From: Pseudofabraea citricarpa
Taxonomy: Eukaryota; Ascomycota; Leotiomycetes; Helotiales; Dermateaceae
NCBI GenBank assembly: GCA_029641185.1
Contig: JAPWGK010000021.1
Location: 62,001-126,000, forward strand
Reading direction: 5' to 3'
DNA length: 64,000 nt
Part shown: positions 34,831-47,052 of the stretch, piece after piece
Position numbering within the stretch: the first letter of the stretch is position 1
Layout of the letters: every line of letters starts with the position of its first letter
Notes under the pieces: model-generated
Told to the model about the DNA's origin: nothing
What the model saw: only the letters and a program-made list of their open reading frames with translations
Database searches by the model: none
Program-made: the position numbers and the translations under genes

Positions 34831-36055
34831 TTGAAAGAATTAAAGTTGGAAAACGGCAATGACTCTTCGTTCTCCAAGATGATGTTATGGCAGTCAAGCC
34901 GCCAAGTCAAACGCGCCTTTCTTCCCGACCAGGCGCGAAAATGACACCATACACGTGATACACCGCACTTCAATTAGGTTAAGCCGACGTATTACCGCCT
35001 ATCGTCTGGATCAGAAGCAAGGCAAAATAAAAGATGTAGTTATATATTACTAGTGCTGTGAGCTATCAAATTGAAATGAATCCAATTCAGAGTATCATTG
35101 TGGATGGAAGAATCAAACCGGTGATGGTAAGTTTGGATATTTTTATTCGTGTTGATCACGTGACAATAACATGTCAAACGTGACAAACCAAGTCATATGA
35201 ACTATTAGAATTGAGGTTTCACTCTAGCCCAGAGTTTGGAACTCAAGGCTACAATAACAATGCTATCAAACGTCTAAATAGCATGACTTTGAGTTGCTTG
35301 CTCTATAAGAAGACTATCGTCGTGAATCCGGTTTGCAGGTAAGTAGATATATACCTCAGGATCTCAAAATATTACATCAACCTTCAAATAAAGTATTATC
35401 GAGAATGGCGGAATAGTCAAGTTTTTAACTCTGAGATTAGGTATCTTATCGGCTCCCTCAAAACCGGTAATAAGTGAATCAAGTTGTTAAGTTTTAACAG
35501 ATATGCTTCCGAAGGATTAAGCTTATTGGACACCCGGACCCGTTTAGCGACCTTCCCATTTAGTCAACTTCGAGTTCGCATTTCTCCTGGGCATTTTCGC
35601 ATTCAGTCGATGAGTCCAAGAACCCAAAAACGTCATGGTAAGGAAATTGGAATTCTAGAACCGAGTAGTTCATCCGGACTCGAGTTTCTCTGATGGATGC
35701 GATCAATATAATAACGCATCAGATGAACCTCGTTCCATCATTATGATGGGGTTGAAACATGAAACTTCGTTCACGTTTAACTTTAAAAGTCTTTTTATGC
35801 CGATGCCCAGAGATTTTGATTAGCTGGGCTGAGGTCCACTTATGGAAGTTCGAAACAAGGGTGAATGACATTGCGTCGTCGCCAAGTCCAAAGATCTCTC
35901 GCAAACTTAAATTCTTTCCGAAGTTAAGCGAGGACAGCTCGGGTCCTGGCTATGAAGTATGACATCGGGCTATTGATCGACATCTGGGCGAGAATACATA
36001 TAGAAAGTCATTCTGTCAGAATATCCAAGTAAAACACCCAGTTGCTCAATTCATC
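34831..36055. other. Spacer upstream of secreted protein
   Basis: About 1.2 kb between divergent genes; several CACGTGA/ACGTGAC-like words near 34955 and 35157-35185, otherwise no supportable gene. Confidence 0.45.
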
Positions 36056-37114
36056 ATGGCTGTTCTCAACTTGGTTCGCACGTTTTGCCTTGTGGCTACT
36101 GTTCTAGCTACTTCCACAACCGCTCAACAACCGGAAGCCACAACACTCTTTCAAGTCGGCAGTGGAATTGAGCTCGAGAACATTGCAGTCCGCTCCAATG
36201 GATTTATCCTAGCCAGCGGGGTCGGTCACCCAGCTCTGTACCAATTTAATCCCACCAACGATACCTCGCCAACAGAAGTTGCATTGATCCCCAACGTCAC
36301 ATCACTCTTCGGCATTGCTGAGATCTCTCCTGATATCTTTGCTGTCTCAGCAGGGAATTGGACACGCAGCGCAAGACTAGTGCCTGGCACCTTCTCCATC
36401 TGGACTGTAAACCTGCGTTCTGCTGAGCCGGTCGTGGAGAAACTGCTCGATTTGCCCAATGCCGCATTTGTGAATGGCGTGACTGCTATCCCTTCACGAC
36501 GAAGATCAGGAACCGCAACACTGCTTATGACAGATACCGTGCTGGGATCTGTATATCACCTCGACCCGACCACATTGCAGTTGGAGACGCTCTTCGCCAA
36601 CGCTACAGCGAATGCCTCAACATCTACACCGGCAGTTCCTCAATCGGGTATCAACGGGATCCGCTTTAACGCACTTGATCAAACACTCTATTACACAAAC
36701 ACAATCCTGACTGTCTTCTGTAAAGTCAAACTTGCAATCGCTTATAGCAACTCAGGCGGCCTTCCGTCTGTCTCGGCAGCTGGGCCTTTCTCTGTCATCG
36801 CTTCGAGATTGCCAGGTGATGATTTTGCCGTCGCACCTGATGGGACCGCCTTCATTGGTGCCAACCCTGTTAATACGCTGTATAAGGTTACTCCACAGGG
36901 AAACGTGACGGAATTCGTTGGTGGCAGGAATCAGACAGTTGTTGCGGGTGCCACGAGTGCGGCGTTTGGAAGAACCAGGTTGGATTATGATGCGCTTTAT
37001 GTTAGTACGAATGGCATTCCACCGGTGGTGAATGCTACCTCGTTGGGTGGTAGGGTTGTAAGAGTTTCTCTGAGAGATGCTGTGACAGCAGATGAAGGGG
37101 AGTGTATTGTTTAA
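36056..37114 (+). CDS. Secreted SMP-30/gluconolactonase-like beta-propeller protein
   Basis: Single exon, 352 aa. A signal peptide (MAVLNLVRTFCLVATVLATSTTA, cleavage around residue 23) is followed by repeated blade-like strands: IAVRSNGFILAS, LFGIAEISPDIFAVSAG, VNGVTAIP...LLMTDTVLGSVYHLD, SGINGIRFNALDQTLYYTNT, DDFAVAPDGTAFIGAN, ALYVSTNG. These are typical of six-bladed SMP-30/gluconolactonase or TolB-like propellers found widely as secreted fungal proteins. Several N-x-S/T sites fit secretion. The hydrolase metal ligands cannot be placed with certainty, so enzymatic activity is unproven. Confidence 0.8.
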   Translation: MAVLNLVRTFCLVATVLATSTTAQQPEATTLFQVGSGIELENIAVRSNGFILASGVGHPALYQFNPTNDTSPTEVALIPNVTSLFGIAEISPDIFAVSAGNWTRSARLVPGTFSIWTVNLRSAEPVVEKLLDLPNAAFVNGVTAIPSRRRSGTATLLMTDTVLGSVYHLDPTTLQLETLFANATANASTSTPAVPQSGINGIRFNALDQTLYYTNTILTVFCKVKLAIAYSNSGGLPSVSAAGPFSVIASRLPGDDFAVAPDGTAFIGANPVNTLYKVTPQGNVTEFVGGRNQTVVAGATSAAFGRTRLDYDALYVSTNGIPPVVNATSLGGRVVRVSLRDAVTADEGECIV

Positions 37115-39733
37115 GATGTTATATTCTAAAGAGCGGTTTTTCTTGTAGATATTTGTGTTTCTTGGGGACTTTCACTTGGAAAGAGTTGGGGTGAGAAGTG
37201 TTATTCTAAAAATGTAGATTTTGTGTTTAGGAAGTTTGGGAAGTTATAGAATTCTCAAGCTAACTCTTTTGCTAGCAATAGCAGGTAGTGACTGTAGTCT
37301 TTTGTGATCAACTGATTTCATACGCTTCTTACGAAATACAATAAATTTGAAGGCACCCTGAAGGTGTAAGAAAACGAAGCACAGATGCAATAGCTACGAT
37401 CAATATTGAACAATTCTCTGTTCTCGGATTTCCCTCATAGAAGTTCGAATCTTGAAAATATAATTGTGGGCTTACGAACGCTCGTTTATCGCACAGAAAA
37501 GAACACCGAAGGAATGAAGCATAGAACCTTAATCCAACAATAGACAAACCAGCCATCCTATCATCAGATTCATATACCATAATAAATGTTCCTCAGGATA
37601 CAACAGAGTAGCAGTACGTTGTAGCTAGTGGTCCAACGCATTATTGACAAGAAAGATCAAAGATGGGGGCAGGCGGGCGCAATCTAGACAGGGCCGATAT
37701 AAATTGGAAGTTCAAAGAAAGGCCTAGACCTGCGACCAAAATCTTGGAAACGCATGTCCATCTAATCTCCCTGCCTGTGTGATCGGAGGTTGGTGTATAC
37801 CAAGAAAATAAATGTTGGAATAGTATTCCCGGAAGTTCCACTTAATCGCCTCTTTCTACCCAAAACGTGCGGGGAAAAGAGGGCCGCAGAATTCGGATAG
37901 TTAGATACGAAATGTGATGGGAAAAACCAAGACTTCTATCATGCTTGTACTGTCATTGGAATTTGGCATGGAGGATCACTTACGTAAAGGAGCAAGTTGC
38001 TCCTTGAAATTCTGGACTTGGGTGCGCTTATCTGATGGAAATATCAGGACCATCGCCACAGCGCATGAATCCCAGCTACCTGACTGCTGACTACAGGCCC
38101 AGCACCCCGCATTGTTTGATGCAGTAATGATGTTCGCTGTATAGTAAGACCACATGGTTGATGGTTGTTTCGAAGTTTTGGGTCGTAAGGAGAGACAGAG
38201 AACCTTGTTCGTGGGCGAAAGCTGGGTAAATTGCTCCTTTCAATCAGATGTAGGAAATTCAAATGCAAATATATCAAGTGCTAGCGATTATATCAGTTTC
38301 TAGGAGTTGTCTTGTCTTGTTAAGACGCCGGAGTTGTGGGATGTCCATTTGTCCGGAGTGGAAACCTACTCTTGCAAAAATTATCATTCCCAAAAGAATT
38401 CGGTACCACCTCTAGCATAGGAAAAATTCGAATGCGAACAGAATGCGCAAGAAAGATCCACGGTAGATAGCCGGCGAAACATCTAACTGAAGAAACGGAT
38501 CTGTAGAACAACCGTCGGTTCCAGCAAAGATCCGACGAACCCCTTTTAAGCGATAAGCGATGAAGCTGTATCCACTGTCCATAGAGAAAGTTATGCAGAC
38601 ATCAGACGGAGTTCGCTACTTCCAGTGATCGATTCCAATAATTCGGCATGACTCAGGGCCACTGGCGGGCTGGTGTGTATACCAAGTGCTGGGCACTATA
38701 AAGATGCCTGCGACTTAGACTTTGGAAGGAAGATGGGTTCGCTTCGTTGAATCGCCCCGCGCCCGAGCCATGAAGCGAGATGAGCCGATGCTACAGTTAA
38801 CCATTTTTCCAACCCCACATGACGCATGACTAGTTAAGGGTTCTATAAACTATAATTTGCTGTGCCGGAACCCCGCGTTACTATATATCGTGTCTCCTCC
38901 GATATCGCCTACATTAATAACTCTTGTACTATTACAGTTCTCGGGTAAGGCTCTCTGGTCAGGGTCAGCGCTCCTTGCTGTGTTCCAGTAAATTTGCTTG
39001 CTCAATCATTAGATAGTCTTTGATCTGTAGAGAACGGCTCAATAGCCTTTAACACTCGAGCATGGAACAGATTTATATTCATATTCTAAGTTATTACATT
39101 CTAATTCTAATTGTAAATTTGACACTGGCTCCGAATCATAATCATATATGTATGATAGATATGGAAGTCAGATAAGAGTGTGTTAAGTCTAACCATTATT
39201 TAGTGTAAGGATTCATTCCAGAAGGAGGGTCCGCCATAGGCGAATGCGCTAGTTTCCAATTGCGTTCCTAATTCAGTTAAAACAAAGGAGATTTAACATA
39301 GCCCTAGATCAGCTCTTTGACTCTTTCTAGATGTCCGGTATGTACGTTCGTACTCGCAGTTACTTGCATGCAAAGGTTGTATACCATCTCAGATTCATGT
39401 ACGACGGCATGGGGTGCAGCAGACTTTCCGGGAGTGGGGAGCCGAGTCCAGGAATGAGACATGATGGCCGTTTCTAACGACTCTCATCAAGGGCCAATGA
39501 ATAATGATCTCTTGAATAATCTGCCCTTAGATCAATCTCGTTTATCGTAGTAAGGACGTGGTTCTATATGCAAGCCAAGTGTCAATTTGATAAGCAAGTT
39601 GAGTTAAGTGATATTGAGTCCGAAAGAATGCGATCACAATAACTTGATGAGGGTCAGTCAAGGCATATAAAGATGATGTATCTCCAAAACTATTACAACC
39701 CATCCTCATCTCAAGGTATCAACTCTCATTAAC
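37115..39733. other. Long AT-rich spacer
   Basis: About 2.6 kb with only short open frames (83 aa or less) on both strands and no motif. No terminal inverted repeats or target duplications were recognised by eye. Confidence 0.45.
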
Positions 39734-41349
39734 ATGCTTCTTGGGTCTTTCCTCGTCCTCAGCGCTGCTTTCGCAGCAGCCTCTCCACTCGGTTCCAACG
39801 AGACTCAGGAGACTTGCAAGTTCATCTATAGACATTACCCAGACTCTGTATTCTTCCCTGGCTCAGCTCGCTACGCATATGAAGACACGGGTTTGTAACT
39901 CACAGCTAATTACCCATTAGAAATTCGCTAATACGTGTTAGTGTCATGGAGTACCGATTCTTGGTTAGGTCCAGCATGTGTCTTCACACCTTACGAGCCA
40001 GCAATGGTGACCTTTGCAATCCAAGCACTTGCAGCACGCGAGGTACCATTTGCCATGCGTGGAGGCGGTGCTATGCCAGTATCTAATGCTGCAAACATTG
40101 GCTCTGAGGGAGTGCTTATCTCTAGCTCTAACATGACTACTCTTACTATCACTGATGATAAGTCTGTCGTCACCGTGGGTCCAGGAATCAAGTTCACCAG
40201 GCTCTATGAGTTCTTGGAACCCCATGGAGTTATCGTGAACGGTGTTCGCTTGGGAGATGTTGGCGTTGTCGGTTATCATCTTGGTGGAGGTATTGGCTTC
40301 TTTAGCTACGAGCATGGAATGTCTAACACTGGTATCAACTCTTTCGAGGTTTGTATTACTCAATGATTTTTTTGAATCAACGCTAACCTTGGTAGTGTAT
40401 CTTGGGCAACGGAACAGTCGTCAATGTCAGCACGACCGAGAACCCCGATCTTTTCTGGGCTTTGAAGGGAGGTGGAAACAACTTCTGCTACGTCACAAGC
40501 ATCAAGATCAACACTCTTCCATACTCAGAAGTTTATCTCGGAAATGTTGGATATGGCGCAGAGGCACACGATGGATACCTCAAAGGCATGACTGAATTCG
40601 CTCTCTACGCTGGTTCAGATCCCAAATCCTCTGTTGAAGGACAATCACGATGGAACCCCAGTCGAAGCGACAACGTAACCTACCATGCTTTCCTATTCCA
40701 TAATGGCGATGATATTTCACCGCCTGGATTCCAGAACCTCACTTCCCCTGCTCTCCCGATCACTCAAGGAAACATCACCCGCCAAACCATGAACAAGTGG
40801 TTCGATATTTTCGACGGAAACCCAGATTATGACAACCGGAAGAGATTCCACTTCTATTCCATCCCAGCTAGTGTCGAAGCCTTCACGATTGCAACAGATA
40901 CCTACTACCGTGTCATCAAAGAAGCCGGTCTCGGGGATGTTCGCGGATTCTTCACTGCTTTCAGCGTCATGCCCATCACGTCTAATGTTGTTGCCCAAAG
41001 TGGTGTCAATGGTGGCAATGCCGTCGGTCTGACAGATTCCAGCGTACCAGCATTATGGCTTGTTGAAAGCCCTTCTTGGAAGGACGGTCAGGATGATGAG
41101 CTTGTCGACTCGGTACATGCTCAAGCAAATGCTGAAATCAAGGCGAATTTGGAAGCTGCTGGCTTCGAGATCTTGCCATTCATCTATCTGAGTGATGCGG
41201 CTAAGGGTCAACCTGTCTTTGAAGGATATGGAACTGAGAGCTGGGATAGATTGAAGGCAGTAAGAGAGCAATATGATCCAGCCAATGTGTTCCAGAACCT
41301 GGTACCTGGTGGAGCTAAGATCACTGGCCCAAGAGGAGCCGTGGCTTAG
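39734..41349 (+). CDS. Secreted FAD-linked oxidase (berberine-bridge/AA7-like)
   Basis: Exons 39734..39890, 39942..40348, 40396..41349; 505 aa. Exon 1 encodes a signal peptide (MLLGSFLVLSAAFAAA) and the first strands; the splices restore YEDTVSWSTDSW and NSFECILGNGTVV. The PCMH-type FAD domain is visible (ACVFTPYEPAMVTFAIQAL, VPFAMRGGGAMP, GVLISSSNMTTLTI, GYHLGGGIGF) and the C-terminal BBE segment ends in YDPANVFQNLVPGG. The family oxidises alcohols, sugars (AA7) or secondary metabolites using O2. The usual flavinylation His in RSGGH is replaced here (RGGGA), and no Cys sits before LGGG, so covalent FAD attachment at both normal sites is doubtful. Many N-glycosylation sites are present. Confidence 0.9.
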
Positions 41350-43117
41350 AGTGAAAAGGGCATTATGATGGTATGAGGGTGGTTCACATGACACATTTTT
41401 GGTTTCCTTTGTCGTTATTCTTCTATGTATATTTTGTTCTCTTCTTTTGCAGGAAATACGGTAGTTGTGTGTATACTTTTGCATACCTATATAAGGACAA
41501 TGAATCTTCATTTCTTGGCAATTTCTACTCTTGTTTATCATCTGTGTGATTTCCAACTCAAAATGCCACCTCTCTTGAAATTCGAATCTTCGTTAAGTCT
41601 ACATACCAAATTATGAGATCTATATATATTTAGACTATGCAGAGAAATTGGTGATCTTGACATCAAAGAAACGATATATCCTTAACTGAGTTTGAAATTC
41701 CATTTAAAAAATCCGAAGACAGTATTTGCAAAACGTGATGATAAAGGAGGCTTCAACGTGTTGGCCTATTGTTAGCCGATGCTTGGTGCTTGATAGAGTT
41801 CCCCCGGGGTAACCGAGGTTTATGTGAACTACGAGTTGAAATTTAAAGAAAATCAGTGTAAGCACTTGCTTACTATTTTATAAGAACGAGTTCCCCGCTA
41901 CATTTAAGTCATTATTGAATTATTGAATTAAAAGAAATAGTAGTTCAGCTCAGTTAACTGGAGCTTGAGCCCAATAAGGGGCCCGAAGTTGTGAGTTTAG
42001 TTATTAGGATAACTTCATTTTACCCATGCTGAAAATGGGATTTGTCTTTTCCTTTCTCTATTTCTCTCCCTATTTCGCTGGCTATAGATATTAAAAACCA
42101 CTTCAAAAACGTATTTTGGAACAACCAAAACCTGTTTCTAGTTAATGAATGCATCTTATCTAATCAAGAGACCACATTGGTCGTATAATAATGCTTAACA
42201 TTTCATAAAGGCTATTTCTCTATTCAGATAAGCTCTCGAAAGGAACTCCCTGCTTAGCGACTTTGACCTAGTCAAGTTTTCAATTGGTTCCAAGCTGAGT
42301 TTAGTTTGACATTGCTATACTGTATCACATGAAGGAGAATCAAACCCGTAAGCACTCTATAAGCAAGTGGCGTTGATCCAATACCAATGTTATGCAAATG
42401 ATGGCTTATCCTGCATATTCGAGAAGAATGTTTCCGAAGTTGATCGGCTATCCGCAAATACGGGCCCAAGGCCTCGGAACAGATAAGTTTGGGAGCAGTT
42501 AAGATCTACATATTGCAGCCTCATAACTTAATGAGTTGTGTTACCATCCCAACGTCATGGCTTTGGAGAAGGCCACCTGCAGAAGTCAGGCACAGGCCGT
42601 CCCGCGTGGGGTGGTCGTGTTGTCATACCAGACTTAATGCAGGATTCAGATAGCCTTATCCTGTGGCTACATATTAATATCGGGAAATTCCTTGTGGCTT
42701 CTTATTTCACGTAGACCATCGCTTTTTGAAACATGGCGCTTATGTGCAGGAGTCACAAAGTGCGGTTCAGGTTCATTACTTTTTGTGCAATATTATTATT
42801 CGACAAAAAGTATCTCGATCAAGTTGAAATAAACTTGACACTATTATTAGAAACCCTTTATCAAATAAACAATAGAATGGTCACGGAAACGAAATATTTT
42901 TTGGACTGGTGTTGAATGATCACGCCTCATTGTTATATTTGTGTAACATTGACCTCGGATAAGGCCAAACCTGTTTTGGAAACTCAATAGATAACAGACG
43001 AGCAATATAAACAATTTTGATAACGAAACAATCCTAAGTCCTATCATTAGCCCTTGTTACTCCACTGCCAAGTCATGCCACGATAATACAATGTAAAAAA
43101 CCACCCTCAATTTGCAA
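41350..43117. other. AT-rich spacer
   Basis: About 1.8 kb between convergent genes, AT-rich with no coding signal. A RIP-degraded element is possible but no element ends could be identified. Confidence 0.4.
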
Positions 43118-44565
43118 TCATGCACAGTATTGCTCGATCAAAACATCATCCAAATCCCTCAAAATATCAAGATCTAATCCTACTTGCTTCATGACAATGA
43201 TTATTGCATCAAACCCACTGAGCTTCTCTCTGTTCCAATCTTGAGATTCATCCAACCTTGGGACATATGGTAGCGCTTCTTCAGAAACCAGTGGATCAGC
43301 GAAAGACACGTGAGTATCCCACTTATCCAAGAGGTGATTGATAATGCCAACACCCGGTGAGTTTGTTGTCAAGTCTTGTCCTGGCTTGAAAGCCACACCG
43401 ACGACAAGTATCTTATATTTGTGCTTGCTCGAAGGATCGGTATTTCTTTCCGCAAGTTTTTGCATTGCGCGCTCAGCCAAAGCAGCAGGTCGTTTGCTCA
43501 TTCTGTCTGTAGCATAACGCAGCAGAGGGAATTCGCTGACATTGAAGAGATAACTCGGGTTGACTGGAATACAGTGACCTCCAACACCTGCAGACGGAGT
43601 GAAGGGCAAGTACCCGAAAGGCTTCGTTGCTGCAGCGCGAGAAACTTCGAAGGCATCGATATTAAGCTCTTGACAAGCATCTGCCATCTCGTTTGCGTAA
43701 GCGATGCAGACCATCCGTTGGCAGTTCTCATATAGCTTGGTCATTTCGGCCACTTCGGGGCACGAAACTGGAACTAGGTTCTGAAAAACCTTGCCATAGA
43801 GCTTTTGTATACGCTTCAGAGAATTTGGTGCGACATTATCAAGTCCAGATATTATCTTTGGAATACTTTCGTATGGTGGATAAGTCCGGCCAGGGTCAAC
43901 GCGCTGTTTCTTGTAAGCAACAAGTGTTTCAATGCTGAGAGCAGACTTACCTCAGGGCTCATTCCAGCCTGTAGCCTATACTTGATGACCATGTCTGTGA
44001 GAAGACTTCTGGTCATGCCAACTGATACGGAACTTTCAATTATGACTGTCGCACCGGGACGAACATTTCTTGATATTGTTTCGAGGCTGGCTTGTATAAT
44101 CGAAGTGTCGATGTCCGTAGTGCCTGGAATAAGAGGCGTTGGGACAGCTACCAAAAAATGAGTAGCTGGTGCAAGACAGGATTCATTCGATGTCAAGTAG
44201 ATATCGGCAGTATCTGAAAGTTGTCCTGTAACAGCAGCGAGTCTTTTGTCGCTCACATCAAATGCAATGACCTTATAATGCTTGGAAAAGGCAGTGGCTA
44301 AGTGAAGCCCGACATAGCCTACCCCAATTATGGCAACAACAGGAGTTTCGTCTTCTCTCACATTCGAAAAGTAATCTTCGGTATTGCTATAGGCAGAGAC
44401 TGGAGTATCTTGGAATGTGGAACGGGAATCATCTGAAGACCAGACCGATCGTGGACTGGCAGTACCAGTAGACGACCCCGAAGAATACAAGCGAGCCCTT
44501 TCTAAGCTGGATGCAAAGTTCCATGTTTGATCATGAGTAGCCGAAGGTGAAGGAAGTAGTTCCAT
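43118..44565 (-). CDS. Nucleotide-sugar dehydrogenase, UDP-N-acetylhexosamine (WecC/WbpA/TviB-like) type
   Basis: Exons 43951..44565 and 43118..43903, with a 47-bp intron; 466 aa. After a 70-residue Ser-rich extension comes the NAD Rossmann loop GVGYVGL (81-87), then VAVPTPL with TDID, a central dimer helix with KLYENCQRMVCIAYANEMA, and the catalytic Cys316 in GVGGHCIPVNP. The C-terminal UDP-binding half includes KYKILVVGVAFKPGQDLTTNSPG. Enzymes with GGHCIPV(D/N)P oxidise C6 of UDP-GlcNAc, UDP-ManNAc or UDP-GalNAc; eukaryotic UDP-glucose dehydrogenases instead carry a GGSCFQKD-type site. The product is therefore probably a UDP-N-acetylhexosaminuronate made in the cytosol. It lies next to a chitin-synthase-like enzyme and CE4/GH16 wall enzymes. 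Confidence 0.88.
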
Positions 44566-47052
44566 GTTGAGACAAAGAGCGAGAAATAAGCTTGAGGTTC
44601 TTGGGAAGGATTGAAAAGTCTTGTAGAAGTGACAAGATCACAGTGGCAGCCTTGTAAGATTTAGGATAAAATGTCTGGAGTAACAAAGTAGCCTGGAGGA
44701 AAGCTCGCATCTAATTAAGGCATCTCAGCGGAAGGAAAGGGATTTTCCGTAAAGTACACTGCAGCCGCATGTACAAGTCTCTCAAGTCAGTTACACTTTT
44801 CAGCTCATGTGGTTCTCAAGGGCGCCTTCCAACCGACGCCTGCTCAATCTTCATTCTCGTTGCCAGAGCAGTAAGCATTGCGAATTCTCGTTCAGTAGCC
44901 CTTCTCCAGGAGAATTATTGATTTGCAATATTGTAAAAGTCGTGATGACCTCAGGCTGCGTCATGGCTATTGCTGTGTTGTTCTGGACTCATACGACTAA
45001 ATTCTGCTACTTGTCAAATGGCAGCACATCTCGAGTGGTTGTGTTCTTGGCGACATGGGATTGTCTTATTGACCGCCGTGTGGCAAGTATTGTGCCTGAG
45101 AGACATAAAGATTACACAAGGCTAGGAAATAACTCCGATGGCTTCTTTTTGAACCTTGATCATCTTAAGTATTGCATAAAGCACGCAATTGGATGAGAAA
45201 GATATGCATAGCTGAGAATAGCAACTGTCGCGATCGACAGGACTAGATTGATTAGATTATGGTGCGCTCTCCCCGAGAATCGACAAGTAATCTTACAGCT
45301 TTCAAGCTATAACTTGGCAGGGGGCGCTAGAAAAACCGCCTGGGGGACAACGGGTAAATTCCCCAATTACCTAAGAGTATTTGGAACATATTCACATTGG
45401 GGGTCGCAAACTTAAGCGAGGGTCGGAATGTGGTGGCGCTTAAGACAACTGGCTTCTCTTGTGCAAGCCTCAGAACTTGAACAAAACCAATCGGCTTCAA
45501 GGAGTTCTTGGGCGCTAGGAACATTAATCGGACAGCATGCACTTCTCCTTTTTTTCAAAGATCTTAATCACCAACCGATTTCCATCATGTATAGTGTTTT
45601 CGCTCTCAACACGTTCTGCATCTTAGTAGATGTAAGCTTGAACGCCAATAAGACGTCATAATAACACAACATGGCGGGGGAAGTCAGCCCCGAGAGTCTA
45701 GAAAGCCACAACCCCATGAACCCGGAACCTCGCAATGCAATACATGCATCATTGGCTACATACTCGTATATGCCTATGTTTGCTGCCTGCATCGACATGA
45801 CCCCTGGTACCCCGCGAGTTGCAGGTGCCAAGATCACCATCCATGTGGTAAGCAGTAAGCTCTGCTGTCTGTGTAAGCTTCCTAAAAACGTTCTGACGGC
45901 AACCGAACCACGGTGGCATGTCAAAAGTTTATCTGTTTGGAAGGCCGGCCCGAACTGGGTGCGGCTCGGCATGGCACAACATGTACCCTCAAGGTCTGCA
46001 GATCATGTTACCATGACCTTCCATTTGAATTCAACCCGACATTAGGGTTACAGGTAGTTCTTGAAGCCATATTGTGAGAAGCTACCTAGCCAATGAAGAC
46101 TTTTGCCGATACCTCGTTGGCTAAATCTGCTTCGGTAGTGGGAAGATAATATCATTAAGAGGTACATGTTAGATCTCGTTCTCCGAGGTCAGTATTGCCT
46201 CATATTCCGACTGAATGGGAGGCGATATTAAGCGTGATACTAGCTCACCTATGGATTGGTGGAATACCACAATATCATCCCGGCATTGAGTCTACCTGCC
46301 TGATTGCCCCATATTTACTTAGACGAGCAGCATTTGATTTCAGCTCAGACTCAACAGTTTGCTGCGACATGAAAGACTATTGATATCTTGGCAATGATAT
46401 TCTAAGCCTCGTGGTCACAGGAAATTTTCAAATGTTAGGCTCGGAAGGGGATGCTGTTGGTCCACGTTATCCCGTCAGCCATATTCGTATTGGGCACCGT
46501 ACTTTCTGGGAGCAAACCACACTTTATTCTATTCCTGTACGACCAGGCTTCAGTTGTGCAGAATGTGCACCACTATTCATCCGAATTTCCATGCGTCGGT
46601 TCTAGAATTCTTTGTACTCATGCAATACCAAATTCCGCATGGGTACCATGAATTACAGAACAGCACAGCTGCTCTGGCTAACATGGCGGGTCACACTAAA
46701 TATGCACGTCTGGAAAATATCTGAATCCTCGAATTTTGCCTTGAATCTGCAAATGCAAATGCACATCTTCATCCGAGCCTGCTTTGATTAAACGAACTGC
46801 GTTTGCTTGCTGTCCTTCATTATTGTTTTTTTGATCTCGAGATTTTCCGGCCAGGGTAGCAGCTGAATAGGGTTTTGAGTAACACATTCTTGCAGTGTGC
46901 ATATTCGTGCTGAATTAGAACCCGATTGAAGTTCTGCATAGGACTTTCTCTCCCGTTCAAATTGCTCTTCTTCATTTCAAAATACTCATAAATCCTGATA
47001 GTGTCTTCAGCAGACTCATCAAACCTCCTGGTCGTCCAAATTTTACGACAAG
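44566..47052. other. Long gap between dehydrogenase and glycosyltransferase
   Basis: About 2.5 kb between divergent genes. Overlapping open frames of 124-134 aa occur on both strands at 45568-46045, and a 129-aa plus frame at 44807-45196; none shows a motif, splice-supported extension or signal peptide I can defend. Confidence 0.4.

Noticed and set aside
41350..43117. Degraded transposon in AT-rich spacer
   Set aside because: No terminal repeats, target duplication or element protein fragment could be identified by eye.
45568..46045. Overlapping 134-aa (minus) and 124-aa (plus) open frames
   Set aside because: No motif, splice partner or signal peptide on either strand; could not choose, so left as spacer.
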